NCBI RefSeq assembly: GCF_013393325.1
Contig: NZ_QJRC01000095.1
Coordinates: forward strand, 124,001 to 188,000
Origin: Pseudomonas hunanensis
GTDB taxonomy: Bacteria > Pseudomonadota > Gammaproteobacteria > Pseudomonadales > Pseudomonadaceae
Direction of reading: 5' to 3'
DNA length: 64,000 nucleotides
Shown here: positions 17,469 to 26,092 of the stretch, piece after piece
Layout: each line of letters begins with the position of its first letter
How positions within the stretch are numbered: the first letter of the stretch is position 1
Notes under the pieces: generated by a model
Database searches by the model: none
What the model was told of the DNA's origin: nothing
What the model saw: the letters and a program-made list of their open reading frames with translations, nothing else
Translations under genes and position numbers: made by a program

Positions 17469-18667
17469 GCGTATGCCTTGAAATAGCCGGCCAGCCTGGC
17501 CGCCTCGGTGTCGATGTCATGCCGCTGCAAGACTCGCTGGTAGGCCGCTTCGCCCATGTGCTGCAGCACTTCGGCCGGTTGCGCCAGGCAGTCGGCCATG
17601 GCTGCCGCCAGCTCGTCCACGGCACCGGCAGGGAATAACCAGCCGTTCTCGCCAGGGCGTACCAGCTCAGGGATACCCGCCACATAGGTAGTCAGCACGG
17701 GTCGGCGCAAGGCCATGGCTTCCATGATGACCACGGGCAAGCCCTCGGCGAAGCTGGGTAGCACCAGCGCACGGGCGGCAAGGATTTCTTCGCGCACCTG
17801 CGCGCTGCTGATCCAGCCGGTGATGCGCACCTGCGCCTGCAGGCCGTGTCGGGCAATCAACGCCCCGATCTCCTCGCGCATTTCCCCGTCACCTGCCAGC
17901 ACCAGCTCGAAGTCGATTGATTGGGCCGCGAGGCGGTGCGCCGCCTCAAGCAGCAACAACTGGCCTTTCTGTTCGCAAAGGCGCCCGACACACACCAGGC
18001 GTGGTGCGCAAGGCACGTTAACCGGCGCCACATCATGGAAACCACGTTCCAGGCCGCAATGCACCACCTTCACCTTGCCCCAATGCTCGTGGGCCACCCA
18101 CCGGTACAGTTGGCTGCGCCCGTACGAGCTTACCGCCGCGACAAAGGCGGCACGCCGCACCTTCTCACCCATGTGCAGGAACTGTGGTTTATCGAACTCT
18201 TCCGGCCCATGCACGGTGAAGCTGTAAGCCGGCCCGCCCAGGACGTTGGCCAGCATCACCACTTCAGTAGAGTTGGTACCGAAATGTGCATGCACGTGTG
18301 TCGCCTCCCCTGCCTGCAACCACTGCAGCACCTGGCAGGCCTCGGCCAGGTAGACCAGATGGTAGGGCCAGGCACGATCGGCCCGTAAACCAAGGCGCAT
18401 GGCCAGCCACAGCGCCTGGAAAAACCGCCGCGGCTGCGCACGCAGCACTTGCCACGTAGGCCCCAGCAGCCCCTTCAGTCCGTCTTGCAGTACGTAGCAG
18501 GTCTTGTCCCGTTCGGTTGCATCCTCGGCATCCTGCACCTGGGCGTCCCACCCGCGCAGCGCTATACGCTGCACATCCATCCCCTGGCGCTCCAGCGCCA
18601 GAATTTCGCGACGTATGAAACTGTGGCTGACCTTCGGGTACTGATTGATGAAGTAAGCAATGCGCAT
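17465..18667 (-). CDS. GT4 glycosyltransferase (WcaL-like)
   Basis: A 400-residue GT-B glycosyltransferase of family 4. The N-terminal RIAYFINQYPKVSHSFIRRE and HAHFGTNS with FTVHGPEEFDK resemble colanic-acid WcaL. The C-terminal nucleotide-sugar domain has LVCVGRLCEQKGQ and the EX7E motif in FAEGLPVVIMEAMA. It would transfer a hexose to the growing lipid-linked unit on the cytoplasmic face. It overlaps the next gene by four bases. Family confident, specificity unknown. Confidence 0.85.
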   Translation of the reverse strand: MRIAYFINQYPKVSHSFIRREILALERQGMDVQRIALRGWDAQVQDAEDATERDKTCYVLQDGLKGLLGPTWQVLRAQPRRFFQALWLAMRLGLRADRAWPYHLVYLAEACQVLQWLQAGEATHVHAHFGTNSTEVVMLANVLGGPAYSFTVHGPEEFDKPQFLHMGEKVRRAAFVAAVSSYGRSQLYRWVAHEHWGKVKVVHCGLERGFHDVAPVNVPCAPRLVCVGRLCEQKGQLLLLEAAHRLAAQSIDFELVLAGDGEMREEIGALIARHGLQAQVRITGWISSAQVREEILAARALVLPSFAEGLPVVIMEAMALRRPVLTTYVAGIPELVRPGENGWLFPAGAVDELAAAMADCLAQPAEVLQHMGEAAYQRVLQRHDIDTEAARLAGYFKAYA

Positions 18668-18716
18668 ACGAATCCAGATCCAAACCCGCTTGATGACGTA
18701 CCTTCCCTGGCAACCT

Positions 18717-19721
18717 TCACTTCAGGCTGTCGACCACGGGAGGTCTGTCCACTGCCGATGCACTCACAGCAAATGCATCCCCCTGTTTTCCTTGTAGTCC
18801 AAGGTTGTGATTGCTGCTTGGCAATGCTGCCTGCAAGCGGGTAAAAACATCGTCGAGCAACGCCTCGCGGCGGCGGTACATCGCCCGTTTCTTCGCCGGG
18901 ATGTCGGCTTGCGCCCGTTGCGCCGGGGCCAGCGGCAGGGTGAAAAAGTCCTCACGGTCAGACACGGTGGCGCCGTGCTCCTGCCAGATCACGTCATAGT
19001 TGGCTGCAAGGTCCTGGCCCTTGTCGTTGCCAAAATACGGGTGTCGATGGTGCCGACAGGTATCGTTGACGGCATACAGCCGCGTCACACCCAAGCTCCT
19101 GGCCAGGCATTTCAATGCTTCGAGCAGCAGGCTGCGTGGGCGCAGCCCTTCGAAGTCCTTGGTCAGGTCGCGGTAGATGGCCAGCGAAGTTTCACTGTCG
19201 ATGCCTTTATGGATGCCCTGCACCGCACCGATGAACAGGCTTGGTCCACCCTGGCCATGGCCCAGGGTAAAGGCCAGGGATGCCACGCGCAGATCGCCTT
19301 GGAACAGGTTCAACACCAGCTCGCCTTCGCGCTTGAACCAGATCGGCCGGTCCAGCACCAGGCTGCAGCCCGGCGAATGGCTGGACAGGTCACACAGCCG
19401 CAGGCTTTCGTCGCGCCCCAGCAGTAACAACGCCGGAAACTGCCCAGCCACCAGTTCGAAGTGCGTAGCCACCACATCCAAACGCTGTGGGGCCTCCCAA
19501 CATTGGCTGATGTAAGGCCATTGAACGACACCAATGCAATCCACACCCAGCCGATGCAAACCATCCGGGCCCAGCGCCGAGGTCATGCGCCGCATGAACC
19601 CGTTCAGCTCAGGCCACTGCCTGGCGATCTGCCGCGTCAACTTGTACTTGTTGTGCAACGCCCGCAACGAGTAACCCGGTTGCAAGGTGAACACGCTTTT
19701 CACGAGGGTGCCGAGCATCAT
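18717..19721 (-). CDS. VirK/YbjX-family (DUF535) protein
   Basis: A 334-residue protein matching the DUF535 (VirK/YbjX) family, as shown by YSLRALHNKYKLTRQ, GVVQWPYISQCW, SHSPGCSLVL, LTLGH-type sequence, FIGAVQG and LARSLGVTRLYAVNDTCRHHRHPYFG. No signal peptide or membrane segment is seen. In enterobacteria, family members are linked to envelope stress and antimicrobial-peptide resistance; the biochemical activity is unknown. Its place between glycosyltransferase genes suggests it serves the polysaccharide, perhaps as a transferase. The C-terminal ~35 residues look low in conservation. Confidence 0.75.
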   Translation of the reverse strand: MMLGTLVKSVFTLQPGYSLRALHNKYKLTRQIARQWPELNGFMRRMTSALGPDGLHRLGVDCIGVVQWPYISQCWEAPQRLDVVATHFELVAGQFPALLLLGRDESLRLCDLSSHSPGCSLVLDRPIWFKREGELVLNLFQGDLRVASLAFTLGHGQGGPSLFIGAVQGIHKGIDSETSLAIYRDLTKDFEGLRPRSLLLEALKCLARSLGVTRLYAVNDTCRHHRHPYFGNDKGQDLAANYDVIWQEHGATVSDREDFFTLPLAPAQRAQADIPAKKRAMYRRREALLDDVFTRLQAALPSSNHNLGLQGKQGDAFAVSASAVDRPPVVDSLK

Positions 19722-19730
19722 GGGTTTCTC

Positions 19731-20717
19731 TCACTTGTACTCGATCAAAGCCGATTTACCAGCCGCCAGGCGGTGGCGCAGGAACTTCAGCTGGCCGAGC
19801 ATTTCCGGGAACTTGCCCAACACCAGAAACACCGCCTGCAGCCAGTTCTCGCGCGCCGACTTGCCACCACGGCGGGCCAGGCGCAGCGCCTGCAGTGGGT
19901 AGATCAACAGCAACAGCAGGCCCCAGCCGCCTGACACCAGGCAGGCCAGTACGATCAACACGGGTATGCCCAGCCCCCATATCCAGGCCCGGCGCGACTC
20001 GCGCAGCCAGTGCCGTTCGGGTGGCTGGCCATGCAAGTAGGCACCCTCGGCATAGGCATGCCCAGCGCGCAGGCTACGCCGCCACCATTGGCTGAAGCGG
20101 GTCATGCCGGCGTCGTGCAGGGTCATTTCGGCGGCCAGGCGCCAGACTTTCCAACCGTAGGCCCGCAAACGCACGCACAGCTCTGGCTCTTCTCCCGCGA
20201 TCAGGTCAGGGCGAAAGCCCTCAACCGCAGCAAAGGCATCTGCGCGCATCAGCGCATCGCCGCCACAGGCCTTGGCCTCACCGACAGGGGTGTCCCATTC
20301 AAGGTCACACAGCAGGTTGTACACCGAGCGCTGAGGGAAGCGCTCACGCCGGCGACCACACACCACCGCCACTGCAGGGTGCTGCTCAAGAAATGCCTGC
20401 GCGGTGGCCAACCAACTGGCATCCACCTCGCAGTCGCCATCGACGAACTGCACCAGTTGCATCTGTGGCAACAGCTGCTGCAAGGCGGCGAAGCCTTCGT
20501 TGCGAGCACGTGCCGCAGTGAACGGGGTACTCATGTCCAGCGCCAGCACCTCCACCCCCAGGTTGGCGGCCAACTGCAGCGAACCGTCGGTGGAACCCGA
20601 GTCGACATACATGACCTTGTCCGCCCCCTGGGCCAACGAACGCAGGCAGCGCTCCAGGCGCTGGCCTTCATTGCGGCCGATCACTACCACACCGATCACA
20701 GTCGCCATGGGCCTCAC
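19731..20717 (-). CDS. GT2 glycosyltransferase with C-terminal membrane segments
   Basis: A 328-residue family 2 glycosyltransferase: VIGVVVIGRNEGQRLERCL at the N terminus, YVDSGSTDGS, VQFVDGDCEVD (DXD), then GEEPELCVRLRAYGWK. A membrane stretch lies at about 240-275. The frame begins with a GTG at 20717 that overlaps the previous stop by four bases; an ATG at 20708 is an equally good start. It adds one sugar of the repeat unit. Specificity unknown. Confidence 0.82.
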   Translation of the reverse strand: MRPMATVIGVVVIGRNEGQRLERCLRSLAQGADKVMYVDSGSTDGSLQLAANLGVEVLALDMSTPFTAARARNEGFAALQQLLPQMQLVQFVDGDCEVDASWLATAQAFLEQHPAVAVVCGRRRERFPQRSVYNLLCDLEWDTPVGEAKACGGDALMRADAFAAVEGFRPDLIAGEEPELCVRLRAYGWKVWRLAAEMTLHDAGMTRFSQWWRRSLRAGHAYAEGAYLHGQPPERHWLRESRRAWIWGLGIPVLIVLACLVSGGWGLLLLLIYPLQALRLARRGGKSARENWLQAVFLVLGKFPEMLGQLKFLRHRLAAGKSALIEYK

Positions 20718-21238
20718 TCGACTGGCGCTGCAGCAGCCGGTTGCCGAGCCTTGATGATGGCCGGTACCCCCACCGCCAAAGAATTGTCAGGCACATCCAC
20801 CAGCACGACAGCATTGGCGCCGATGATCACGTTGTTGCCAATGCGAATGCTGCCGAGCACTTTGGCACCGGTGCCAATATCGACGTTGTTGCCGAATATC
20901 GGGGCAATCGGCTCCTCGACATTCTTCAGGCCCACCACCACGCCGTTGCGGATGCGGCAGTCGTCGCCAAAGCGGGCATAGCCACTGACGACAATGCCGC
21001 CAAAATGGTCGATGACGAAGTTGCGCCCGATCACCACTTCGCAAGGCAGTTCGATACCGGTGATGATCTGGACGAATTTGAACAGTACTTTGTAGATCAA
21101 TGAGCACAGTTTGCGCAGCAGTGCCGGGCGCACGGTATAGCGCCAGCGGCCAAAGCGGTACACCAGCAATACCCAGAAACCCTGGGCGCCCCAATCCCCG
21201 CCATGGGCCCGCAGGTCGGCCCGAATATTCTCGAACAT
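20714..21238 (-). CDS. Serine-acetyltransferase-like hexapeptide acyltransferase
   Basis: A 174-residue left-handed beta-helix acyltransferase resembling serine O-acetyltransferases. It has DRAD-type helix start (MFENIRADLRAHGG), GIELPCEVVIGRNFVIDHFGGIVVSG with the catalytic-type histidine in DHFGG, then repeated hexapeptides (IGTGAKVLGSIRIGNNVIIGANAVV). In this setting it probably O-acetylates the polysaccharide or its lipid-linked precursor rather than making cysteine. The start at 21238 gives the family N terminus and follows a purine-rich RBS. Substrate inferred. Confidence 0.78.
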   Translation of the reverse strand: MFENIRADLRAHGGDWGAQGFWVLLVYRFGRWRYTVRPALLRKLCSLIYKVLFKFVQIITGIELPCEVVIGRNFVIDHFGGIVVSGYARFGDDCRIRNGVVVGLKNVEEPIAPIFGNNVDIGTGAKVLGSIRIGNNVIIGANAVVLVDVPDNSLAVGVPAIIKARQPAAAAPVE

Positions 21239-21246
21239 GGCTCCAC

Positions 21247-22203
21247 CTACCTTGTCGGTTGGCTGGCGTACCGGGTCTTGTACAACAGTGACCAGGTTGC
21301 CCGGCAATGACGCCAGCAGGCCTGTATCGCGCCCCAGCCGCGTCGCTTCAACAGCGCCTTGAGTGCCAGCACCAGGTCGCCCAGGGTGACCAACAGCATG
21401 TGCAGGGCAAGCCCCGCCAACCCGTGATGCTTGCGAAAGTACAGCAACTCGCTTTCGATCTGGTAGGACGAGATCTGCCGGCTGGCCGCTTCCAGTTCCG
21501 CCACCGACTTGGAGCTTTCGCCACCGATGTGCACCACCGTGGTATGCGGGTAGAACACCACCTTCCAGCCAGCCTCCTTCACCCGTTTGCAGTGGTCCAC
21601 CTCTTCGTAATAAAGGAAGTAGCGTGGGTCGAACAAACCCACCGTGTCGAGCACTTCGCGGCGTACCAGGTAGAAGCAGCCAGGCAGCCAGTCACACTCG
21701 CGCACCGAGGCATGGTCCCAGTTCATTTCGTCGACCATCTTCAAGCCAGGGAAGAAGCGGCCCAGCCCGGTACGCCCGACAAACACATTGAGCGGCGTGG
21801 GGAAGTAACGGCAACTGGGCTGCAAATCACCATCGCGCCCCTCCAGACGCACCCCCAACACGCCGCATTCCGGGTGAGCATCCATGTAGTCGAGGGTTTT
21901 TTGCAGGGAGTCGGCGGCAACGAAGGCATCGGTATTGAGCAGCAAGGCGTACTTGCCCTTGAGGTGCGCCAGCAGCTGGTTGTTGGCCCGGCCAAAACCC
22001 ACGTTTTGCTTGTTGCTCAGCAGCAGTGCCTCGGGGCACACCTGGGCCATGCGCTGCACCGAGTCATCGCGCGAGGCATTGTCCACCACCAGGTAACTGG
22101 CCAGCCGTTCACTATCGGCCCGGCGCAGCGCATCGAACATCGGCTGCAGCAGCCCGGCAGTATTGAAGTTGACCACCATGACGTCCACGGGTTTGCTACC
22201 CAT
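21247..22203 (-). CDS. GT2 glycosyltransferase, rhamnosyltransferase-like
   Basis: A 318-residue family 2 glycosyltransferase. VDVMVVNFNTAGLLQPMFDAL, VVDNASRDDSVQRM, NVGFGRANNQLL, LLLNTDAFV and FYYEEVDHCKRVKEAGWKVVFYPH-type motifs place it with WbbL/RfbF-like rhamnosyltransferases. It probably transfers a deoxyhexose, but the sugar is not certain. It overlaps the upstream acetyltransferase gene by 8 bases, so the two are translationally coupled. Confidence 0.82.
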   Translation of the reverse strand: MGSKPVDVMVVNFNTAGLLQPMFDALRRADSERLASYLVVDNASRDDSVQRMAQVCPEALLLSNKQNVGFGRANNQLLAHLKGKYALLLNTDAFVAADSLQKTLDYMDAHPECGVLGVRLEGRDGDLQPSCRYFPTPLNVFVGRTGLGRFFPGLKMVDEMNWDHASVRECDWLPGCFYLVRREVLDTVGLFDPRYFLYYEEVDHCKRVKEAGWKVVFYPHTTVVHIGGESSKSVAELEAASRQISSYQIESELLYFRKHHGLAGLALHMLLVTLGDLVLALKALLKRRGWGAIQACWRHCRATWSLLYKTRYASQPTR

Positions 22204-22813
22204 TCTTGCTGTCCCCGAAGAAATACTGGCGCCTCTGCGCCATCAACAACGGTTCAACTTCCGGGTCGTAGGCTCCCTTGCGCTGCTTCACCAGGTCGAT
22301 CCACGGGTAGGATTCGCAACGTGCCTCGACCCGTTGAATCAACTGCTCGGTCGTGCAGATAAACACGGCCGGGTTACCACCATAGACGGTGCCTGGCGGC
22401 ACATCCTTGGTCACCACCGCCCCTGCGGCTACGATGGACTCTGGCCCGATGGTCACGCGGGGCATCACGATCGCACCATGGCCGATGAAGCAGTTGTCCT
22501 TGATATCGATGAAGCCAACCGAATCGAGGTGCTTGCCGAAGCGGTGCTCGATCAGCAATACCACCCCGTCATGACCGATCAACGTGCAGTCGGACAACCC
22601 CACGCTGTTACCGATGCGTACCAGCGAAGGGTCAAGAAACTTGCAGCCTGTGTTGACGAAGAAGTTGCTGCCGACCGAGTGAAAATTACCCCACTTGGCG
22701 AGGTAGGCGCCCCACTCAAGCCCGGAAGGGTTGCAGAACCTCCTGTAGAACCTGCCCCCTCGCCCCGTTGCATGGGCATAGTGCGCCACTGCCTTGCGTA
22801 TCCATCCCTTCAT
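22196..22813 (-). CDS. Hexapeptide-repeat acyltransferase
   Basis: A 205-residue acyltransferase of the CatB/LacA/WcaF type. From about residue 60 the hexapeptide repeats run VNTGCKFLDPSLVRIGNSV... LSDCTLIGHDG, then CFIGHGAIVMPRVTIGPESIVAAGAVVTKDVPPGTVYGGNPA, the family signature. The start at 22813 (MKGWIRK) was preferred over a longer frame. This is the second acyltransferase in the cluster, so the polymer is probably acylated at more than one position or by two acyl types. Confidence 0.8.
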   Translation of the reverse strand: MKGWIRKAVAHYAHATGRGGRFYRRFCNPSGLEWGAYLAKWGNFHSVGSNFFVNTGCKFLDPSLVRIGNSVGLSDCTLIGHDGVVLLIEHRFGKHLDSVGFIDIKDNCFIGHGAIVMPRVTIGPESIVAAGAVVTKDVPPGTVYGGNPAVFICTTEQLIQRVEARCESYPWIDLVKQRKGAYDPEVEPLLMAQRRQYFFGDSKNG

Positions 22814-22917
22814 ACTGCCTGGCCTCGCGATTCGAACAATCTGGAGTGTCCTGAGGCGTTCCGGTCTCGTTCTTCTAGGTGCTGACCGCAGCGCACTCAA
22901 CCCATGTACAACCTGCA

Positions 22918-24384
22918 TCACGCAGCGGCGCCGCTGGCCGCTCTCATCTTGCTATCGAGGTGGTCGGCCAGCCGCACGGCAAATTGCAACAGCGGCATGG
23001 TCGGGTTGGAAGCGCCGCCCTTGGCGAAGATGCTGCTGCCGGCGACATACAGGTTTTCGGTGCCGAACACTTTGCAATTGGCATCGACAACACCGAACTG
23101 CGGCGAAGCGGCCATGCGCGTGGTGCCCATGTGGTGGGCATGGGGCGCCATTTTCAGCGGAATCGAGGTGTCATAAACGAAGTCGTTCAGCTTGACGAAG
23201 CCCAGGTCCATGTCGGCGAACTGCTTGGCCAGTTCGCTGCCAATGCACTTGATGGTATGCCGGTCATCGGCGCTGAGCGCCCAGTTGACATTGACCTTGG
23301 CTACGCCCAGTGCGTCCTTTTCCTCCAGCAGCGAGATGCGGCTGTGCAGGTTGGGGAACTGCTCGATCATGGTGCTGATCACGCCGTCACCAGGGCAGCT
23401 GAACTTGGCGACGAAGGCGACCTTGCTGGCAACCCCCATGTCGCAGGCCAGGTTCTCCAGAAAGTGCTTGACCTCGGCAGTACGGCCATAGGTTTGCACA
23501 TCCGCCAGCAAAGCGGCGGTGACATTGCCTTTACCGGCCTTGTACTCGTCGACGAAGGCATCGGTGGTGTAGTACTGGCGGGGCTCCGGGTCCTGCCCGG
23601 ACTTGAGGATGAAGGTGCCCAGGTCGATGTTCAGGTGTTCCATGAAACACCCGCCGGCCAGCCCTTCCTTGTTCACCACACCGGCCGCCACCAGCGTCTC
23701 GCTGTTAAGCAACTGCCGGGCATTCTCGATGGCCCCCGTGGCCAGAATGAAGTTTCTGGCCACCAGGCGCTGACGATTGCGTTCATAGTCGGACAACACC
23801 ACCGCCGCCAGGTGGCCGGAAGCTTTGTCGAACTCAAGGTCCACGCAGTTGCAGTTGATGAACACGTCCAGGCCTTTGGTCTGCTCCAGTGCCGTGGCGT
23901 ACTTTTGCGCAAAGCGTGTCGGCGTGCTGAGCAGAAACCGATCTGCCTCGAAGTCACCACCCGTCAGGCCGGTGTTCATGGCGCGAAAATCCGAGCCGGC
24001 AGGCAGGTCGACGATATCCATGGCTGCCGGCAGGTAACCTTCGATCTCCGAATAAGGAATAGGCCAACCCGGTAAATCACCCGGAGGGGCGATGGTAAAG
24101 TCCGAAGGGGTGAACGGCCGACAGCGCCCTGCCCAGTGGTTGGACGTGCCTCCCAGATAGCGCAGGCGAGTTTCCTCGGGATACAGCTCCAGGCCCGTGG
24201 ATGCGCAGGCGTACAGGCTTTGCGAATGCGGCGCATATTCGCGCCCACCGCCTTCGGCGAGCATCACGTTCCAGCCAGCGGCGGCCAGGCGTAAGCCCAG
24301 GGTAATGCCCGCCGGCCCGGCACCGATGATGCAGAAATCGTAGTTGTCGCGCAGCGCCTTCTGCTGCTGATAGTCCTTGATCAT
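22918..24384 (-). CDS. GMC-family FAD-dependent oxidoreductase
   Basis: A 488-residue GMC-type flavoprotein. FAD-binding motif CIIGAGPAGITLGLRLAAAG is near residues 17-36, with GGTSNHWAGRCRP in the second FAD-contact region and a C-terminal HHMGTTRMA... NLYVAGSSIF... NPTMPLLQFAVRLADHL containing the catalytic-type histidine/asparagine pair. It would oxidise an alcohol group. It has no signal peptide, but its start overlaps the stop of a 64-residue gene with a Tat-like signal. The pair may form an exported complex that oxidises the polymer or a sugar precursor. Family sure, substrate unknown. Confidence 0.82.
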   Translation of the reverse strand: MIKDYQQQKALRDNYDFCIIGAGPAGITLGLRLAAAGWNVMLAEGGGREYAPHSQSLYACASTGLELYPEETRLRYLGGTSNHWAGRCRPFTPSDFTIAPPGDLPGWPIPYSEIEGYLPAAMDIVDLPAGSDFRAMNTGLTGGDFEADRFLLSTPTRFAQKYATALEQTKGLDVFINCNCVDLEFDKASGHLAAVVLSDYERNRQRLVARNFILATGAIENARQLLNSETLVAAGVVNKEGLAGGCFMEHLNIDLGTFILKSGQDPEPRQYYTTDAFVDEYKAGKGNVTAALLADVQTYGRTAEVKHFLENLACDMGVASKVAFVAKFSCPGDGVISTMIEQFPNLHSRISLLEEKDALGVAKVNVNWALSADDRHTIKCIGSELAKQFADMDLGFVKLNDFVYDTSIPLKMAPHAHHMGTTRMAASPQFGVVDANCKVFGTENLYVAGSSIFAKGGASNPTMPLLQFAVRLADHLDSKMRAASGAAA

Positions 24385-24575
24385 GCTGGCTCGTTCCGGA
24401 AATAACGGGACGGCAATACCCAACCGTTGATGACCACGAACCCAGGCTTTTCGAGCGGCTTGCCAGCAACGGCCGCCGAGGCGCCAAACACCGCGCCACC
24501 CACACCGAGCAAGACACAACTCTGGAGAAAGCCTCTACGGCCCAATTGCGCAGTACAAAAAGTGAGCTTCCCCAT
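24381..24575 (-). CDS. Tat-signal mini-protein coupled to the GMC oxidoreductase
   Basis: A 64-residue protein. The N terminus has a twin-arginine-like GRRGFLQS (residues 12-19), a hydrophobic h-region with glycines and alanines, and an AVAG-type cleavage site near 37. Only about 27 mature residues remain, containing the block FVVINGWVLPSRYF. The stop overlaps the GMC start by four bases (ATGA). Small Tat-borne subunits are known to carry larger dehydrogenases that lack signals (gluconate and sorbose dehydrogenase systems). The function here is inferred from that precedent. Confidence 0.65.
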   Translation of the reverse strand: MGKLTFCTAQLGRRGFLQSCVLLGVGGAVFGASAAVAGKPLEKPGFVVINGWVLPSRYFRNEPA

Positions 24576-24620
24576 GATCCCGTGACCTGTACCCATGAAA
24601 GTTACACCCAGCGCGCCGCT

Positions 24621-25997
24621 TTACAGCCAGTCGAAAAAGGCCGTCAGCAACGCCCCGCAGAGCGCCCCGACCAGCAACATCGGCAGCACCACCAGCTCAC
24701 GTTTGAGGCTGAACATATCCAGTTTGCAGTTCACATACACAACCAGCACCAGCGTTGGCACGGCATGCAGGGCAACCCCCCAGATCGCCCACTCCACACC
24801 ACCAATCGCCAGCAACAGCGGTAGCAGCCCCCACAGCGAAACCAGGCGAATGATGTTGTCCATGGCCTGATACTTGGTCAGGCCCAAGGCAATCCACACC
24901 TGATGAGCCAATGTATAGCGCATAACGATGAACGACAGCGAAAGAATTGCCAGCATCGGGCCAGCTTCACGGTAGCGATCATCGTACATCCAGCCGATCA
25001 GTAGCGGGCTGGCGGTCAGAAAACCACCGCAAATAAACAGCACCAGCAGGTCGACCAGCAGGCGGAAGCGGTGATACAGCGCTTTCAGGCGTTCCTTGTC
25101 GTCAGCCCGGGCCGCTTCACTGAACGCCGGCAGCGCCACGGCGCCCACTATTTTCATCAGCGCTGTCTGCACCGCGCCAAGGATCAGCACCGCAATCGAA
25201 TACACCCCCAGTTGCGCCGCCGACATGCTGGCGCCAAACCAGATGCGGTCACCGTACATGGCCAGCACGCCGACCATCGACGACAACAAGATCCAGCGGC
25301 CAAACACGATCAGTTCGGTCAGCGCCGTGCGGTCCCAGCGCAGGTGGTTGTTCGGCCCCTCCAGGGCGGTATGGCCCAGCACGGTCCAGGCCACCGCCGA
25401 CACCAGGCCCGAGACCACCAGTGCCCAGATCGAGTGGGTCAGCAAGCCCAGCACCAGCATCACCACCAGGCCGGCTACCTGCGAGGCCAGGTCGACCAGC
25501 ACCACGCGCTTTTGTTGGAAAGTTCGTACAGCCACATCTATCTTGGTGGACTGGAACCCCCAGATGGCCGCCGACAGCCCGGTTATCGCCAGCACCATCG
25601 GCAGCACCGGGGCGGCATAGGTAGAGTCCGCTGGCCACAGCTCGGCCAGTTGAGCCAACCAGGCGCCCAGTGCCAGCAGCAGGGTCAGGGCGAACAGCAG
25701 GAAACCGCGAATGATCTGCACGGTCCAGGCGGTGTTGAGAAAATCCGGGTCGTCACCGCGGTGACTCTGGATGATGTTCTGCCGCAGGCCGACATCGGAA
25801 AGCAGATGCAGAAGTACCGAAACGGTGGTGGCAATGACCATCACCCCGAACATTTCCGGCAGCAGCAAGCGGGCCATGATCAGATTGCCGCCCAGGCGCA
25901 TCACCTGAGAAGCCACCTGCGAGACCAGGTTCCACGACCCGGCGTTCAGGGCCCGCTTGCGCAGGCTCGCAGTGGCTGACGCATCAATCGACGGCAT
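24621..25997 (-). CDS. Wzx-like polysaccharide flippase (MOP superfamily)
   Basis: A 458-residue integral membrane protein with about 12-14 hydrophobic helices. The N-terminal GSWNLVSQVASQVMRLGGNLIMARLL and FGVMVIATTV are typical of the polysaccharide transporter (PST) branch of the MOP superfamily. It should flip undecaprenyl-linked repeat units to the periplasmic face for the polymerase encoded divergently next door. It is the first gene of the long minus-strand polysaccharide unit and has its own upstream region at 25998-26092. Confidence 0.87.
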   Translation of the reverse strand: MPSIDASATASLRKRALNAGSWNLVSQVASQVMRLGGNLIMARLLLPEMFGVMVIATTVSVLLHLLSDVGLRQNIIQSHRGDDPDFLNTAWTVQIIRGFLLFALTLLLALGAWLAQLAELWPADSTYAAPVLPMVLAITGLSAAIWGFQSTKIDVAVRTFQQKRVVLVDLASQVAGLVVMLVLGLLTHSIWALVVSGLVSAVAWTVLGHTALEGPNNHLRWDRTALTELIVFGRWILLSSMVGVLAMYGDRIWFGASMSAAQLGVYSIAVLILGAVQTALMKIVGAVALPAFSEAARADDKERLKALYHRFRLLVDLLVLFICGGFLTASPLLIGWMYDDRYREAGPMLAILSLSFIVMRYTLAHQVWIALGLTKYQAMDNIIRLVSLWGLLPLLLAIGGVEWAIWGVALHAVPTLVLVVYVNCKLDMFSLKRELVVLPMLLVGALCGALLTAFFDWL

Positions 25998-26092
25998 GAC
26001 TTCATTCTCTGACTGATTGGCTAAAAGTCACTATAGTTTCAATTAGCCACGATGCTAGCCGTTGCCCACCGAAGGAAAGGTGTACATAGCCG

